Source: Flammeovirga pacifica
GTDB taxonomy: Bacteria > Bacteroidota > Bacteroidia > Cytophagales > Flammeovirgaceae
NCBI RefSeq assembly: GCF_000807855.2
Contig: NZ_JRYR02000001.1
Span: 580,462 to 644,461 of the forward strand
Reading direction: 5' to 3'
DNA length: 64,000 nucleotides
Part shown: positions 17,444 through 27,313 of the stretch, piece after piece
How the letters are laid out: each line of letters opens with the position of its first letter
How positions within the stretch are numbered: the first letter of the stretch is position 1
Notes under the pieces: generated by a model
Told to the model about the DNA's origin: nothing
The model's database searches: none
What the model saw: only the letters and a program-made list of their open reading frames with translations
Program-made: the position numbers and the translations under genes

Positions 17444-18664
17444 ATGAAAAAATTAATTGGGCCATTTTCTCAAGTACTAACTCTTTCTGGACTTTCTCTT
17501 AAAGGAAGTATTGAAGACGAAGAGCTTGAAATTATTGAAAATGCAGGGGTTAGTATTGATAAAGAGGGGTTCATTGTTGCCATTGATCTTTTTAATAATT
17601 TTAATCAAAGTGATTTTGATGAAGTTGAAGAAGTGACTCAAGCAGCAGTATTAATACCTGGATTTGTAGATTGCCATACTCATATTTGTTGGGGAGGAAA
17701 TCGATCTAGAGATTATGCTATGAGAGTGGCAGGTAAGCCCTATTTGGAAATAGCAAAAGCTGGCGGCGGTATTCAAGATTCGATGAGAAAAACTCGAGGA
17801 GCTTCTGAAGAAGAATTGATTGAGGTTACTGTCGCACGTGCAAATCGTCATTTTTCTAGAGGAGTAACAACAATCGAAGTAAAAAGCGGTTATGCTTTAG
17901 ATATTGAGAATGAATTGAAAATGCTTCGTGCTATAAAAAAAGCAGATCAAAAGACTTCACCTCAATTAATATCAACATGTTTGGCAGCTCATATGAAGCC
18001 CAAGGATTTTGATGGAAGTGCGATAGAATATCTCGATAGAATATTAGAAGAGTTACTACCTAAAATAAAAAAGGAAAACTTAAGTAACAGAGTAGATATC
18101 TTTACAGAAGAAACTGCATTTAATGTAGAGGAATCCACATATTATCTTCAGAGAGCAAAAGAAATGGGCTTTGATATTACGGTACATGCGGATCAATTTT
18201 CTACTGGAGGAGCTGAAATGGCTGTAAAGTTAGACGCATTATCTGCGGAACATTTAGAATCGAGTACAGATAAAGAAGTAGCATTGTTGGCTAATTCAGA
18301 AACCGTAGCTACTGTATTGCCAGGAGCTTCGCTTGGCTTAGGAATGCAATATCCACCGACAAGAAAATTATTAGATGCAGGCGCTTGTGTAGCCATTGCA
18401 TCTGATTGGAACCCAGGTTCTGCTCCAATGGGAGATATGTTAACTCAAGGTGCGTTATTAGGTGCAATGGAAAAATTGTCGACTGCAGAAGTTTTTGCAG
18501 GTATGACTTTCAGATCTGCAAAAGCGTTGGGGTTAGAAGATAGAGGTAAATTAGAGGCAGGGAAATTGGCTGATATGCAAGCTTATCCATGTGATGATTA
18601 TCGTGAAATTCTTTATAACCAAGGAATGTTACCTGCTTTTAAAGTTTGGAAATTGGGTAAGTAA
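17444..18664 (+). CDS. hutI: Imidazolonepropionase
   Basis: The 406-residue metal-dependent amidohydrolase opens the imidazolone ring to give N-formimidoyl-L-glutamate, the third hut step. The metal-binding motif His78-Thr-His80 is in GFVDCHTHICWGG. Substrate-binding and barrel motifs RVAGKPYLEIAKAGGGI, VHADQFS and ASDWNPGSAPMGDM follow. The last enzyme (HutG or HutF) is not in this window and must be encoded elsewhere. A terminator follows the gene. Confidence 0.97.
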   Translation: MKKLIGPFSQVLTLSGLSLKGSIEDEELEIIENAGVSIDKEGFIVAIDLFNNFNQSDFDEVEEVTQAAVLIPGFVDCHTHICWGGNRSRDYAMRVAGKPYLEIAKAGGGIQDSMRKTRGASEEELIEVTVARANRHFSRGVTTIEVKSGYALDIENELKMLRAIKKADQKTSPQLISTCLAAHMKPKDFDGSAIEYLDRILEELLPKIKKENLSNRVDIFTEETAFNVEESTYYLQRAKEMGFDITVHADQFSTGGAEMAVKLDALSAEHLESSTDKEVALLANSETVATVLPGASLGLGMQYPPTRKLLDAGACVAIASDWNPGSAPMGDMLTQGALLGAMEKLSTAEVFAGMTFRSAKALGLEDRGKLEAGKLADMQAYPCDDYREILYNQGMLPAFKVWKLGK

Positions 18665-18692
18665 AATAGTTTATTCTTAATTGAAATACCTA

Positions 18693-18742
18693 TCACCTGA
18701 GTTGGTTGAAAACACATTTTTGACGAACTCAGGTGATTTTTG
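18693..18742 (+). terminator. Rho-independent terminator of the hut operon
   Basis: TCACCTGAGTT (18693-18703) and AACTCAGGTGA (18726-18736) form a perfect 11-bp stem with a 22-nt loop, followed by TTTTTG. It closes the marR-hutHUI cluster. Confidence 0.75.
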
Positions 18743-18920
18743 ATTAAGAGAAATGTTCATTTTATTTGAAAACTTTTTTAATTAATGTAATTCTATAACA
18801 ATCTGCGAATTATGTGATTTGAAATTCAATTTGTAATTTTATTTCAGTTATCTTGTCATTAATTTTGATGCTATTTCTTAATTTATATTCAGACATAATC
18901 ACTATTTTTTTGCTATAACT

Positions 18921-20390
18921 ATGAATTACTCGTCAACTTTCAAAGATTTAAAGGGCCCTAAGGGGAAACTATTGGTTGGAAACGTCTTAGATTTAGATAA
19001 AGATCGATTGCATCTTCAATACGAAGATTGGGGCAATGAATTTGGAAAACTCTATAGATTGAAATTTCTGACCACTCCAGTTACGGTTTCAACTGACCCT
19101 GATTTTAATGCTTATATATTAAAAAATCGCCCAAAAAAATTTAGAAGGTTATCTAAATTAGCCGAAGTTATTAATGATGTTGGAGTAGAAGGAGTATTCT
19201 CTGCTGAAGGGGATGATTGGAAAAAACAAAGAAGAGTGACACAAAAAGCTTTAGACAAAAGGCATGTGGAAGCATTTTTTCCTAAAATAATTCAAGTGGC
19301 TAATAGGTTAGATAATTATTGGTCTAATTCACTAAAATCAGATCCAAATCACCCACATTTAACACAAGATTTTATTCGTGCAACCATTGATGTGACAACT
19401 AATTTGGCTTTTGGTTATGATATGAATACCGTAGAGAATAGTGAAAATACCACTCAGCAACATGTAGAGAAGATTTTCCCGAAAATAAATCAGCGAATTA
19501 ATAGTCCATTTCCATTTCATAAATATTTTAAATCTAAAAGCGATAAAGATTTTGAAGTTTCAATGTCTTATCTAAAAGAGGTATTAGGAGAAATTATTAG
19601 TGAGACTCAAAAATTATTGGACGAAAATCCTGAATTAAAAGAGAAGCCAACTAATTTCTTAGAAGCGATGCTAGCTTCCCAAGAAAAGGATAATCCATTT
19701 ACTTGGGATGAAATTTTTGGAAACCTTTATACAATGCTTTTAGCGGGAGAGGATACTACTTCAAATACTTTGACTTGGACTACTTATTTCTTAGCAAAGT
19801 ACCCTGAAGTTCAAGATAAAATTAGAGCGGAGTTAAAGGATGTCATAGGTGAGGATGGATTTCAATCTTTAGATCAGCTAAAAGAGCTGAAATACATTAA
19901 TGCAGTAATGAAAGAAGTGTCAAGGTTAAAGCCTGTAACACCTAATTTATATATGCAAGCTAATGAAGACGTTGTGATCAATGATATATTCTTTCCAAAA
20001 GATCATTTCTTTATATTACAATTAAGTGCTGCAGCACGATCTGAAGAATTTTTTGAAGAAGCCTTAGATTTTATTCCTGAAAGGTGGATTACTGAACCTT
20101 CTGTTAACAATACTTGTCCTTACAGTGGACACATTAAAAAAGAAGATGCAGCCAAACCATTTGGAGGAGGTCCGAGATTATGCCCAGGAAAGTATTTAGC
20201 TGAAGTGGAATTTGCAGTGTTTTTATCAACTTTAGTCAATAAATACCAAATAAGGTTTAGCTCAGAAAAAGATGAAGTTGAAGAATTATTTGCATTTACA
20301 ATGCAAGCCAAAAACTTAAACGTTATTATGAGTGTATTACCCATAAATGATAAACAGGAAGTAGATAATTATAATTTATCTAATGCGTAA
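18921..20390 (+). CDS. Cytochrome P450
   Basis: The 489-residue protein has the full P450 set: I-helix AGEDTT (275-280), K-helix ExxR in MKEVSRLKPV, and the heme-binding loop PFGGGPRLCPGKYLAE with the axial thiolate Cys421. There is no N-terminal membrane anchor, so it is soluble. No ferredoxin, reductase or biosynthetic partner lies nearby, so the electron donor must be elsewhere. The substrate is unknown; the general look is of the fatty-acid/terpenoid-type bacterial P450s. A TAATTTTG box lies at 18860-18867, but the nearest TTTG is 26 bp upstream, longer than usual. Confidence 0.93.
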   Translation: MNYSSTFKDLKGPKGKLLVGNVLDLDKDRLHLQYEDWGNEFGKLYRLKFLTTPVTVSTDPDFNAYILKNRPKKFRRLSKLAEVINDVGVEGVFSAEGDDWKKQRRVTQKALDKRHVEAFFPKIIQVANRLDNYWSNSLKSDPNHPHLTQDFIRATIDVTTNLAFGYDMNTVENSENTTQQHVEKIFPKINQRINSPFPFHKYFKSKSDKDFEVSMSYLKEVLGEIISETQKLLDENPELKEKPTNFLEAMLASQEKDNPFTWDEIFGNLYTMLLAGEDTTSNTLTWTTYFLAKYPEVQDKIRAELKDVIGEDGFQSLDQLKELKYINAVMKEVSRLKPVTPNLYMQANEDVVINDIFFPKDHFFILQLSAAARSEEFFEEALDFIPERWITEPSVNNTCPYSGHIKKEDAAKPFGGGPRLCPGKYLAEVEFAVFLSTLVNKYQIRFSSEKDEVEELFAFTMQAKNLNVIMSVLPINDKQEVDNYNLSNA

Positions 20391-20594
20391 TATAACTATA
20401 ATTATTTTTTCTACATTAATACAAGAAACTTGTTAATGACTGAAATTAAGGTCAATATAAAAATCAGTAAGAATTGTTAATACTTCTTCTCATTTTTTTT
20501 TGATTTTTATTAGAAAGATTGTAGTTTGAATTGTTAATATTGCGGTCGGATAGTTTAATCGACCATTGAAGATCAGTCTTCATTATAAAAATTT

Positions 20595-21677
20595 ATGAGC
20601 AAAATAAAATCGTTCGACTTGTCAAATGTCAAGTTATCTCAATTAGTAATTCACAAGGTTGGGAATAAGACACAAGAAGAACCAATAGAACTTTCGGAAT
20701 TTGAAATAGAACTTGAGAATTTTACGCCTCTGTATAAATCAGTGATGGATTATTTTTTAAGATCTTTCAAACCAGGTCCAATGTATCATTTTGCAGTACC
20801 TGAAGGAAAACAGGCAATTTCTGAAAATGAAATGTTTAATGCTGCTGATGCTTTATTTGTAAATCCTTTCGAACAATTTATGGTTCGTTCTAGAGAAATG
20901 TCTGAACTTCTTTATGAAGCTTCAACTCATCCTAGAATTAAAGGAGGAGAATTATTCGTTGCTTATTTGAAAGACTGTGTTGTAGATGGAGATTTAGTCG
21001 ATGCTATCGGATTGTTCAAAGCAGAGCATAAAGAATTGTTTTTACAAGTAGGAGATAAAACAGATGTCGGTAATTTTGAACTACAACAAAATGAAGGCGT
21101 AAGTGTTAAGAAACTTGATAAGGGCTGTTTGATATTCCAAACAGAACAAGAGAAAGGTTTTAAAGTAATGCTTAAAGATAGTCCTACGAAATCTGTTGAA
21201 GCCCTGTATTGGAAAGAAACTTTTCTACAGTTAAAACCTAGAGAAGATAATTATTTCCATACTCAAAACTATATGGAGTTAACAAAAGGATTTGTGGAAG
21301 AAATTTTTAACGAAGAACACGCCGTTGAAAAGCCTGCACAAATCGACTTGTTAAACAGAAGTGTCAAGTTTTTCTCAGAAAAAGAAGATTTTAATGTTGT
21401 TGATTTTGAAAACAATGTTATTGAAGAGCCAGAGGTAATCGAAGCTTTTCAAGAATATAAAGTCGACTTTCAAGAGAAGAAAGAGGTGCCAATTTTTGAT
21501 GAATTCAAAGTTTCTAAAGAAGCAGTGAAAAAATCTAAGAAGGAATTTAAAAGCCTTATAAAATTGGATAAGAAAATTACGATCACAGTATCAGGGAATG
21601 AGCAAAACATCGAAAAAGGTTTTGATACTGAAAGAAATATGAATTATTATATGGTATATTTTAACGAAGAAGAATAA
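20595..21677 (+). CDS. Nucleoid-associated protein, NdpA/YejK family (NA37)
   Basis: The 360-residue protein shows the NA37 layout: an N-terminal LVIHKVGNK segment, a central KGGELFVAYLKDC block, then an internal LFKAEHKELFLQV and a C-terminal beta-rich part ending in a charged region. Members bind the nucleoid in Escherichia coli; their precise role is poorly known. It stands alone between the P450 gene and a response regulator and has no clear promoter box. Confidence 0.8.
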   Translation: MSKIKSFDLSNVKLSQLVIHKVGNKTQEEPIELSEFEIELENFTPLYKSVMDYFLRSFKPGPMYHFAVPEGKQAISENEMFNAADALFVNPFEQFMVRSREMSELLYEASTHPRIKGGELFVAYLKDCVVDGDLVDAIGLFKAEHKELFLQVGDKTDVGNFELQQNEGVSVKKLDKGCLIFQTEQEKGFKVMLKDSPTKSVEALYWKETFLQLKPREDNYFHTQNYMELTKGFVEEIFNEEHAVEKPAQIDLLNRSVKFFSEKEDFNVVDFENNVIEEPEVIEAFQEYKVDFQEKKEVPIFDEFKVSKEAVKKSKKEFKSLIKLDKKITITVSGNEQNIEKGFDTERNMNYYMVYFNEEE

Positions 21678-21834
21678 CCCTCTTTCTTTTAATAAAATCG
21701 CATTTAATAATATTAAGAGGATTAACTAATGTTATACTTCATTATATAAAACCCTTAAATTTTAATTGCGTATATCATATAGGTAATACAAAGTACATCA
21801 TTTAATAACACAAAAAATCATTAAAAATAATACT

Positions 21835-22542
21835 ATGGATGCAGTAAAGATTCTTCTTGTTGAGGATGATAGAATTATCGCCTCACTTGTTAAAAAATAT
21901 TTAGACATCAGAGGATATGCCGTAAACCACGCTGAAGATGGAGTGGAAGGTATGAAAGAATACGACAAAGCTGATTATGATTTAATCATCATGGACGTAA
22001 TGATGCCTCATAAAGATGGGTATACTTTAGCAGAAGAAATCAGAGCGAAAGATCCTTATATTCCGATTTTATTTATGTCTTCAAATAATCTTCCAAAAGA
22101 TAAAATTAAGGCATTTAGAATTGGAGCCGATGACTACGTTACAAAACCTGTAAATGTAGAAGAACTTTTATTACGTATTGAAGTAATTTTAAAACGTCAA
22201 AAGTCGGAGCCTAAAGTAGAAGTTGGAACTGATGATGATCCACATGAGATCAAAATTGGTAACTATATTTTAGATTTCCCTTATCAAAAGCTTTCAATCG
22301 GAGACGATACACGTAAGTTAACTACTCGTGAAGCTGAACTTTTAAGATTCTTACATCGTCACAGAAATTCATTAATCAAACGTGAGTATATCTTACAAGA
22401 AGTTTGGGGTGATGACGACTACTATAAAGGTCGTTCACTAGATGTATTTATGTCTCGTCTAAGAAAATATTTAAAAGACGATTCAACAATCGAAATCTTG
22501 AACGTTCACGGTATCGGATTTAAATTCTTAGTTCAAGACTAA
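21835..22542 (+). CDS. OmpR/PhoB-family response regulator
   Basis: The 235-residue protein has a receiver domain (Glu10, Asp11, Asp12; phospho-acceptor Asp54 in IIMDVMMP; Lys in DDYVTKP). The C-terminal winged-helix effector domain (about 140-233) shows KLTTREAELLRFLHRHRNS, then VWGDDDYYKGRSLDVFMSRLRKYL and NVHGIGFKF. No histidine kinase is adjacent, so it is an orphan here. It is monocistronic with a strong terminator. It resembles the RprY-like regulators common in Bacteroidota. Confidence 0.94.
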   Translation: MDAVKILLVEDDRIIASLVKKYLDIRGYAVNHAEDGVEGMKEYDKADYDLIIMDVMMPHKDGYTLAEEIRAKDPYIPILFMSSNNLPKDKIKAFRIGADDYVTKPVNVEELLLRIEVILKRQKSEPKVEVGTDDDPHEIKIGNYILDFPYQKLSIGDDTRKLTTREAELLRFLHRHRNSLIKREYILQEVWGDDDYYKGRSLDVFMSRLRKYLKDDSTIEILNVHGIGFKFLVQD

Positions 22543-22564
22543 TAATTTAAAATAAAAAAATTTT

Positions 22565-22600
22565 AAGCCTGATTACTTAAAAGTAGTCAGGCTTTTTTAT
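22565..22600 (+). terminator. Rho-independent terminator
   Basis: AAGCCTGATTACTT (22565-22578) pairs with AAGTAGTCAGGCTT (22581-22594; one G-T pair) and a T run follows. It ends the OmpR-type gene only 8 bp before the next start codon. Confidence 0.85.
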
Positions 22601-22608
22601 TTTGCATT

Positions 22609-23082
22609 ATGAAATTAATTGAACTTATTATTTCTGGGATTCAGTTAGAATTAATCATGATTGAGGAACGTTCTAAAATTGCTACTGAGCGATTTGAGGC
22701 TTTGGTTAATTCTAATATTTTTGATAATTGGCAGGTGAAATATATCATTGAAGATAGATTGATAAAAATTACACCAAATCAAAGTGATGTACCATATAAT
22801 GAACGACCGGTGACAAGAGTAGATTATGATGCACCTGAACATAAAAGTGGCATGTTGTCATTTATTGGTCAATCTTCTAATCATGTGTCTGATCATTTAA
22901 TGTTTGTATTGAATAATAATGATGCAGTAAATTATAATGGTATTTGTGCACCAATCGCTGCACTGACAATAGATCATCAAAAAAAAGTGAGTTTATTAAA
23001 AGAAGGGATGTTTATTGAAGAAATAAGAATAAAAGAGATAGAAAAAAGCGAATTATTAGGACGAATCCCCACTTTTATTTGA
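22609..23082 (+). CDS. Hypothetical protein upstream of nuoK
   Basis: This 157-residue protein is not recognised. It has no signal peptide of normal form, but its first 16 residues are hydrophobic; an alternative start at Met17 (22657) would give a fully soluble protein. The body mixes charged helices and strands with one odd block, DAPEHKSGMLSFIGQSSNH. It starts directly after a terminator and lies 50 bp before nuoK on the same strand, where nuoJ would normally stand. It has no likeness to any Nuo subunit and may be a lineage-specific protein. Confidence 0.65.
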   Translation: MKLIELIISGIQLELIMIEERSKIATERFEALVNSNIFDNWQVKYIIEDRLIKITPNQSDVPYNERPVTRVDYDAPEHKSGMLSFIGQSSNHVSDHLMFVLNNNDAVNYNGICAPIAALTIDHQKKVSLLKEGMFIEEIRIKEIEKSELLGRIPTFI

Positions 23083-23132
23083 AATCTCATTTTATATCGA
23101 CCATATTTGTTAATTGAAACAAGACAAACTTT

Positions 23133-23441
23133 ATGGTTACTTTTTTACATTATATGTTAGCCTCCGCTTTTTTATTTAGTATCGGTTTGGCTATTGCACT
23201 AACTAAGAGAAGTGCCATTGTAGCTTTAATGGGAGTAGAGTTAATGTTGAATGCCGCAAATATCAATTTAGTAGCATTTAATCTTAAAAACCCAGCTTTA
23301 GCAGATGGTCATGCTTTTGCTATTTTTGTAATTGTTATAGCTGCTGCTGAAGTCTGTGTAGCTCTAGCACTTATCATAAAGCTGTTTCAATATTTTAAGT
23401 CAGTGGATTTACATCAACTTAATCAGTTGAAAGAAAAATAA
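23133..23441 (+). CDS. nuoK: NADH-quinone oxidoreductase subunit K
   Basis: The 102-residue protein has three membrane helices and the NuoK pattern: an N-terminal GLAIALTKRSAIVALMGVELMLNAANINLVAF block carrying the conserved Glu of helix 2 (GVELMLNA), and a second Glu in AAAEVCVALALI in helix 3. It is part of the proton-pumping membrane arm of complex I. It heads nuoK-L-M-N, with 31 bp to nuoL. Confidence 0.95.
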   Translation: MVTFLHYMLASAFLFSIGLAIALTKRSAIVALMGVELMLNAANINLVAFNLKNPALADGHAFAIFVIVIAAAEVCVALALIIKLFQYFKSVDLHQLNQLKEK

Positions 23442-23472
23442 AATTATAAAACTGAGCTAACTGAATATCGAA

Positions 23473-25524
23473 TTGAATAGTATAGTTTTCATATCTTTAT
23501 TGGCTGTTATCTCTCCATTAATAGGAGTGTTTCTCATTCAGCTAATTGGAAAATCAGCTTTAGTGGATAAAATAGGTACTACTTCTATAGGGATTAGTAT
23601 TCTTTGTAACCTCTTTATGTTTTCGCATGTGTGGGGAGGGTCACCTATTTCATTAACTTTTGATTGGCTACAATTAGGTGAACACCAATTTGAATTGACT
23701 TTTCAGTGGAATGTACTTTCGGCGGTTATACTTACTATGGTAAGTATCATATCTATGTTTGTACATATTTTTTCTTCTGCATATATGCAAGGAGACCCTG
23801 ACTTAAAAAGGTATTACTCTTTATTAGGGTTGTTTACTTTTGCCATGTTTGGAGTCCTCATCTCAGATCACTTAATTTTTCTTTATCTTTTTTGGGAATT
23901 AGTAGGGTTCTGTTCTTATATGCTGATTGGATTTTGGCGAAAGAAAGAAGCTGCAGTTTCTGCTGCTAAGAAAGCGTTTGTAATCAATAGAATTGGAGAT
24001 GCGGGTTTTATGGTCGCATTAATGGCGTTATACTTACAATTTAATACTTTAAGCCTTTCTGAAATACAAGTTTCATTTCAAAGTATAGATCTTGATTCCA
24101 GCCTTTTAGTATTGGCAGGTATTGGAGTAATGTTGGCCGCTATGGGTAAATCAGCTCAGATACCATTTGCAGTATGGTTACCAGATGCAATGCAAGGTCC
24201 AACGCCAGTCTCAGCTTTAATACATGCTGCAACAATGGTTGCTGCTGGTATATATTTATTAGTGAAATGCTATTTCTTTTTACCAGATTCTGTTTTGCTA
24301 TGCATAGCATTAGTGGGAGGAATAACAGCATTTATTGGTGCTTTTTCAGCACTAACACAATATGATATTAAAAGAATACTAGCGTTTTCTACTATTTCTC
24401 AATTAGGCTATATGATGTTGTCAATTGGAGTAAGTGATCCTTCTTCATCCATTTATCACCTTATCACACATGCATTTTTTAAAGCAGGTTTATTTTTAGG
24501 AGCAGGTGCTGTTATACATAGTATGCATCAAGTTTCTTGTGATATATGTAAAGGATTTGACCCTCAAGATATACGTTGGATGGGTAACTTAAGGAAACAC
24601 ATGCCTAAGACATTAATAGGTTTTTCTTTATGTCTAGCTGGTTTAGCAGGTGTACCATTTACTACAGGTTTTTTATCAAAAGATGCTATTCTGACATCAG
24701 TTTTGGCTAAAGGGTTAAACGATGGAGGTATATGGATTTTTATTATGATTTTAGGTTTTCTAGCAGCAGCATTAACCGCGTTCTATTGTTTGAGAATGTT
24801 CTATCATATCTTTTTGAAAGACCTAGGAATAGCAAACCATAAAGTATGTCAAGAGTGTTTGGTATTACCAAAAGAGGTCGGGACTAGAATGTACCTTCCT
24901 GTAATGATTCTTGGTTTTTGTTCATTATGGATTTCTATGACATTGAATCCATTCAATACTTCAGGTTCTTGGTTGCAACAGGGAATAGGTATTCCAACTT
25001 TAGATCATCATGAATATCATATTTTAGCCATTGTTTTATCAGTGGGTATGCTTCTTTTAGGGCTTTTTATCGGATATATGATATTTATTCAGAATAAAGC
25101 TCAGGCATTAAAAAAGTCATTAAAAGTATCTTTTTTATATAAATTATCTTTCCATTTTTTCTACTTAGACCATCTTTATAAGTTTGGTGCTAAAGCAATA
25201 ATTACTACAGGTGAACGATTAGATAAAATACCTCATGCAGATGAGTATTTTGTAAAAGCTGCTGTAGTTACTTCTGAGTTTATCAGAGGTTTTGATGATA
25301 AAGTAATTGACTTTTTTGTCAAATGTTTTGCCGTAGGAAATGTAGTTATTGGTCATGTTTTAGCCTGGTTTGATAAAGAAATTATTGATGGTTTTGTAAA
25401 ATTATTCACTCGTTTTATGAAACTACTCGGTGACATTTTTAGAAAACCACAAGGAGAAAGATCACAAAGCATGATTGCATGGTCGATGGTATTGATCGCT
25501 ATTGTAATAGGTATTTTGATATAG
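23473..25524 (+). CDS. nuoL: NADH-quinone oxidoreductase subunit L (TTG start)
   Basis: The 683-residue antiporter-like subunit has more than a dozen membrane helices. Family blocks are FWELVGFCSYMLIGFW, NRIGDAGFM, KSAQIPFAVWLPDAMQGPTPVSALIHAATMV (split over helices 7-8) and DIKRILAFSTISQLGYMM. The start must be TTG at 23473: a stop lies at 23458, no ATG or GTG is in between, and the next ATG is far inside the first domain. The C-terminal ~150 residues form the long lateral helix region. It lies between nuoK and nuoM (36 bp). Confidence 0.96.
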   Translation: MNSIVFISLLAVISPLIGVFLIQLIGKSALVDKIGTTSIGISILCNLFMFSHVWGGSPISLTFDWLQLGEHQFELTFQWNVLSAVILTMVSIISMFVHIFSSAYMQGDPDLKRYYSLLGLFTFAMFGVLISDHLIFLYLFWELVGFCSYMLIGFWRKKEAAVSAAKKAFVINRIGDAGFMVALMALYLQFNTLSLSEIQVSFQSIDLDSSLLVLAGIGVMLAAMGKSAQIPFAVWLPDAMQGPTPVSALIHAATMVAAGIYLLVKCYFFLPDSVLLCIALVGGITAFIGAFSALTQYDIKRILAFSTISQLGYMMLSIGVSDPSSSIYHLITHAFFKAGLFLGAGAVIHSMHQVSCDICKGFDPQDIRWMGNLRKHMPKTLIGFSLCLAGLAGVPFTTGFLSKDAILTSVLAKGLNDGGIWIFIMILGFLAAALTAFYCLRMFYHIFLKDLGIANHKVCQECLVLPKEVGTRMYLPVMILGFCSLWISMTLNPFNTSGSWLQQGIGIPTLDHHEYHILAIVLSVGMLLLGLFIGYMIFIQNKAQALKKSLKVSFLYKLSFHFFYLDHLYKFGAKAIITTGERLDKIPHADEYFVKAAVVTSEFIRGFDDKVIDFFVKCFAVGNVVIGHVLAWFDKEIIDGFVKLFTRFMKLLGDIFRKPQGERSQSMIAWSMVLIAIVIGILI

Positions 25525-25560
25525 TTATAAACGAACTAAACGTTTTTTTTTGAATAGATT

Positions 25561-27309
25561 ATGAGTCAACTTTTGCTCACTTTATTAGTTTTTGTTCCCA
25601 TTTTAGGGACATTCGTAATTCTTCTTCTACCAGACAGTATGAAAAACATGTTTGGGAAGATTACCATAGGCATAAACAGTTTTCAATTGATAATTGCCAC
25701 TTATATTATATCAAAGTATGAAGGACTTCATGAGACAATGAATGGAGTGCTTTCTTTGGATAATTATCAGTTTCTAGAAAAGTATGATTGGATACAATTG
25801 AATCTAGGAAGTTTCGGAAAACTAACAGCAGAATATTTACTTGGAGTTGATGGTTTAAGTAATTCAATGATTTTGTTGGCTGCAATTGTTTTATTGATAG
25901 GAGCCATATCATCATTAGAAATAAAAAGAAAAAGAAGAGGGTTTTATGCACTTTATCTCTTATTAAGTGGTACAATCATGGGCTGTTTCTTAGCCTTAGA
26001 CTTCTTCTTATTTTACTTATTCTTTGAATTTATGCTTTTACCAATGTATTTCTTAATTGGTATTTGGGGAGGAAAGAATAGTGAATATGCTTCTATAAAA
26101 TTCTTTATTTATACGTTAGTAGGATCAATTTTTATCTTAGTGATCATGATTGCTCTTGCTGCTTCTGTTATTGATCCTTCTGCAACAGCGGTTCAGTTAG
26201 GATTAGTTAATCATCTTGATCAGATAACTCCTGATATCATCAGTAAGGTACAAACTATGTTGATTTCTGGAGAAATTGGTCAGTCTGATTATGTGAGAAC
26301 ATTTACTTTGGTCCATATGATGGACGCAAAAAATTATATACCAGATTCAATTTTATCTTTAGATTATGGTGCTACACTTTTTGGGACGAATGTTCGTTTC
26401 GTAGCCTTCTTGATGGTATTTATTGGATTTGCAATTAAGTTACCAGTGGTTCCTTTACATACTTGGTTACCGGATGCCCATGTTGAAGCACCTACTTCAA
26501 TCTCTGTAGTATTAGCAGGTATTTTATTGAAAATTGGTGGGTATGGTATGTTGAGAATTGCCTATTCAGTTTTCCCTGATGGAGCACAGCATTTTGCTTG
26601 GTGGATTGCTTTTGGGGGAGTAGTGTCTATTCTATATGGTGCTTTTGTAGCTTTAGGAACGCACAATTTGAAGAGGCTTATCGCTTATTCTTCTGTTTCT
26701 CATATGGGATTTGTAATGTTAGGTATTGCTTCTCTAACAGCTGAGGGTGTTTCTGGTGCTATATTTCAAATGTTCTCACATGGAGTTATCTCCTCTGCTT
26801 TATTCTTAATAGCAGGTGTGTTATACTACAGAACAGGCGATTTAGAAATAGAAAGTTATAGTGGGTTATCTTCAAAGATGCCTAAATATACTATGCTTGC
26901 TACCATTGCCTTTTTTGCGTCACTAGGTCTGCCAGGATTCTCTGGTTTTATGGCTGAATTATTTGTATTCCTTGGTGCATTCAATTCTTCTGCTGTAAAT
27001 CATTTAATACCTAGATGGATGACTGTTACTGCAGTGTTAGGTTTAGTATTAAGTGCAGCTTATTATTTATGGGCTATGCAAAGAATATTCTTAGGAAAAT
27101 ACTTCTTGAAAAAAGAATCTTGGGAGTCATTACTAAAAGACTTAACACCAAGAGAACTCTTAATGCTAGCACCATTAGCAATCATGACATTAGCATTAGG
27201 TATATATCCGAAATTATTAATTAATTTAATAGAAGGATCAGTAACTGAATTAGTAGAGTTTGCCAACTATGTTGGTGCTGATTATATCAAAACAATTATT
27301 GGGGGGTAA
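25561..27309 (+). CDS. nuoM: NADH-quinone oxidoreductase subunit M
   Basis: The 582-residue antiporter-like subunit shows ALDFFLFYLFFEFMLLPMYFLIG (with the conserved Glu), then KLPVVPLHTWLPDAHVEAPTSISVVLAGILLKIGGYG (given here as the family landmark) and NLKRLIAYSSVSHMGFVMLG. An extra hydrophilic insert of about 60 residues (about 210-275) separates two helices, longer than in the E. coli protein. Its stop is followed 4 bp later by the nuoN start. Confidence 0.96.
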   Translation: MSQLLLTLLVFVPILGTFVILLLPDSMKNMFGKITIGINSFQLIIATYIISKYEGLHETMNGVLSLDNYQFLEKYDWIQLNLGSFGKLTAEYLLGVDGLSNSMILLAAIVLLIGAISSLEIKRKRRGFYALYLLLSGTIMGCFLALDFFLFYLFFEFMLLPMYFLIGIWGGKNSEYASIKFFIYTLVGSIFILVIMIALAASVIDPSATAVQLGLVNHLDQITPDIISKVQTMLISGEIGQSDYVRTFTLVHMMDAKNYIPDSILSLDYGATLFGTNVRFVAFLMVFIGFAIKLPVVPLHTWLPDAHVEAPTSISVVLAGILLKIGGYGMLRIAYSVFPDGAQHFAWWIAFGGVVSILYGAFVALGTHNLKRLIAYSSVSHMGFVMLGIASLTAEGVSGAIFQMFSHGVISSALFLIAGVLYYRTGDLEIESYSGLSSKMPKYTMLATIAFFASLGLPGFSGFMAELFVFLGAFNSSAVNHLIPRWMTVTAVLGLVLSAAYYLWAMQRIFLGKYFLKKESWESLLKDLTPRELLMLAPLAIMTLALGIYPKLLINLIEGSVTELVEFANYVGADYIKTIIGG

Positions 27310-27313
27310 GGTA

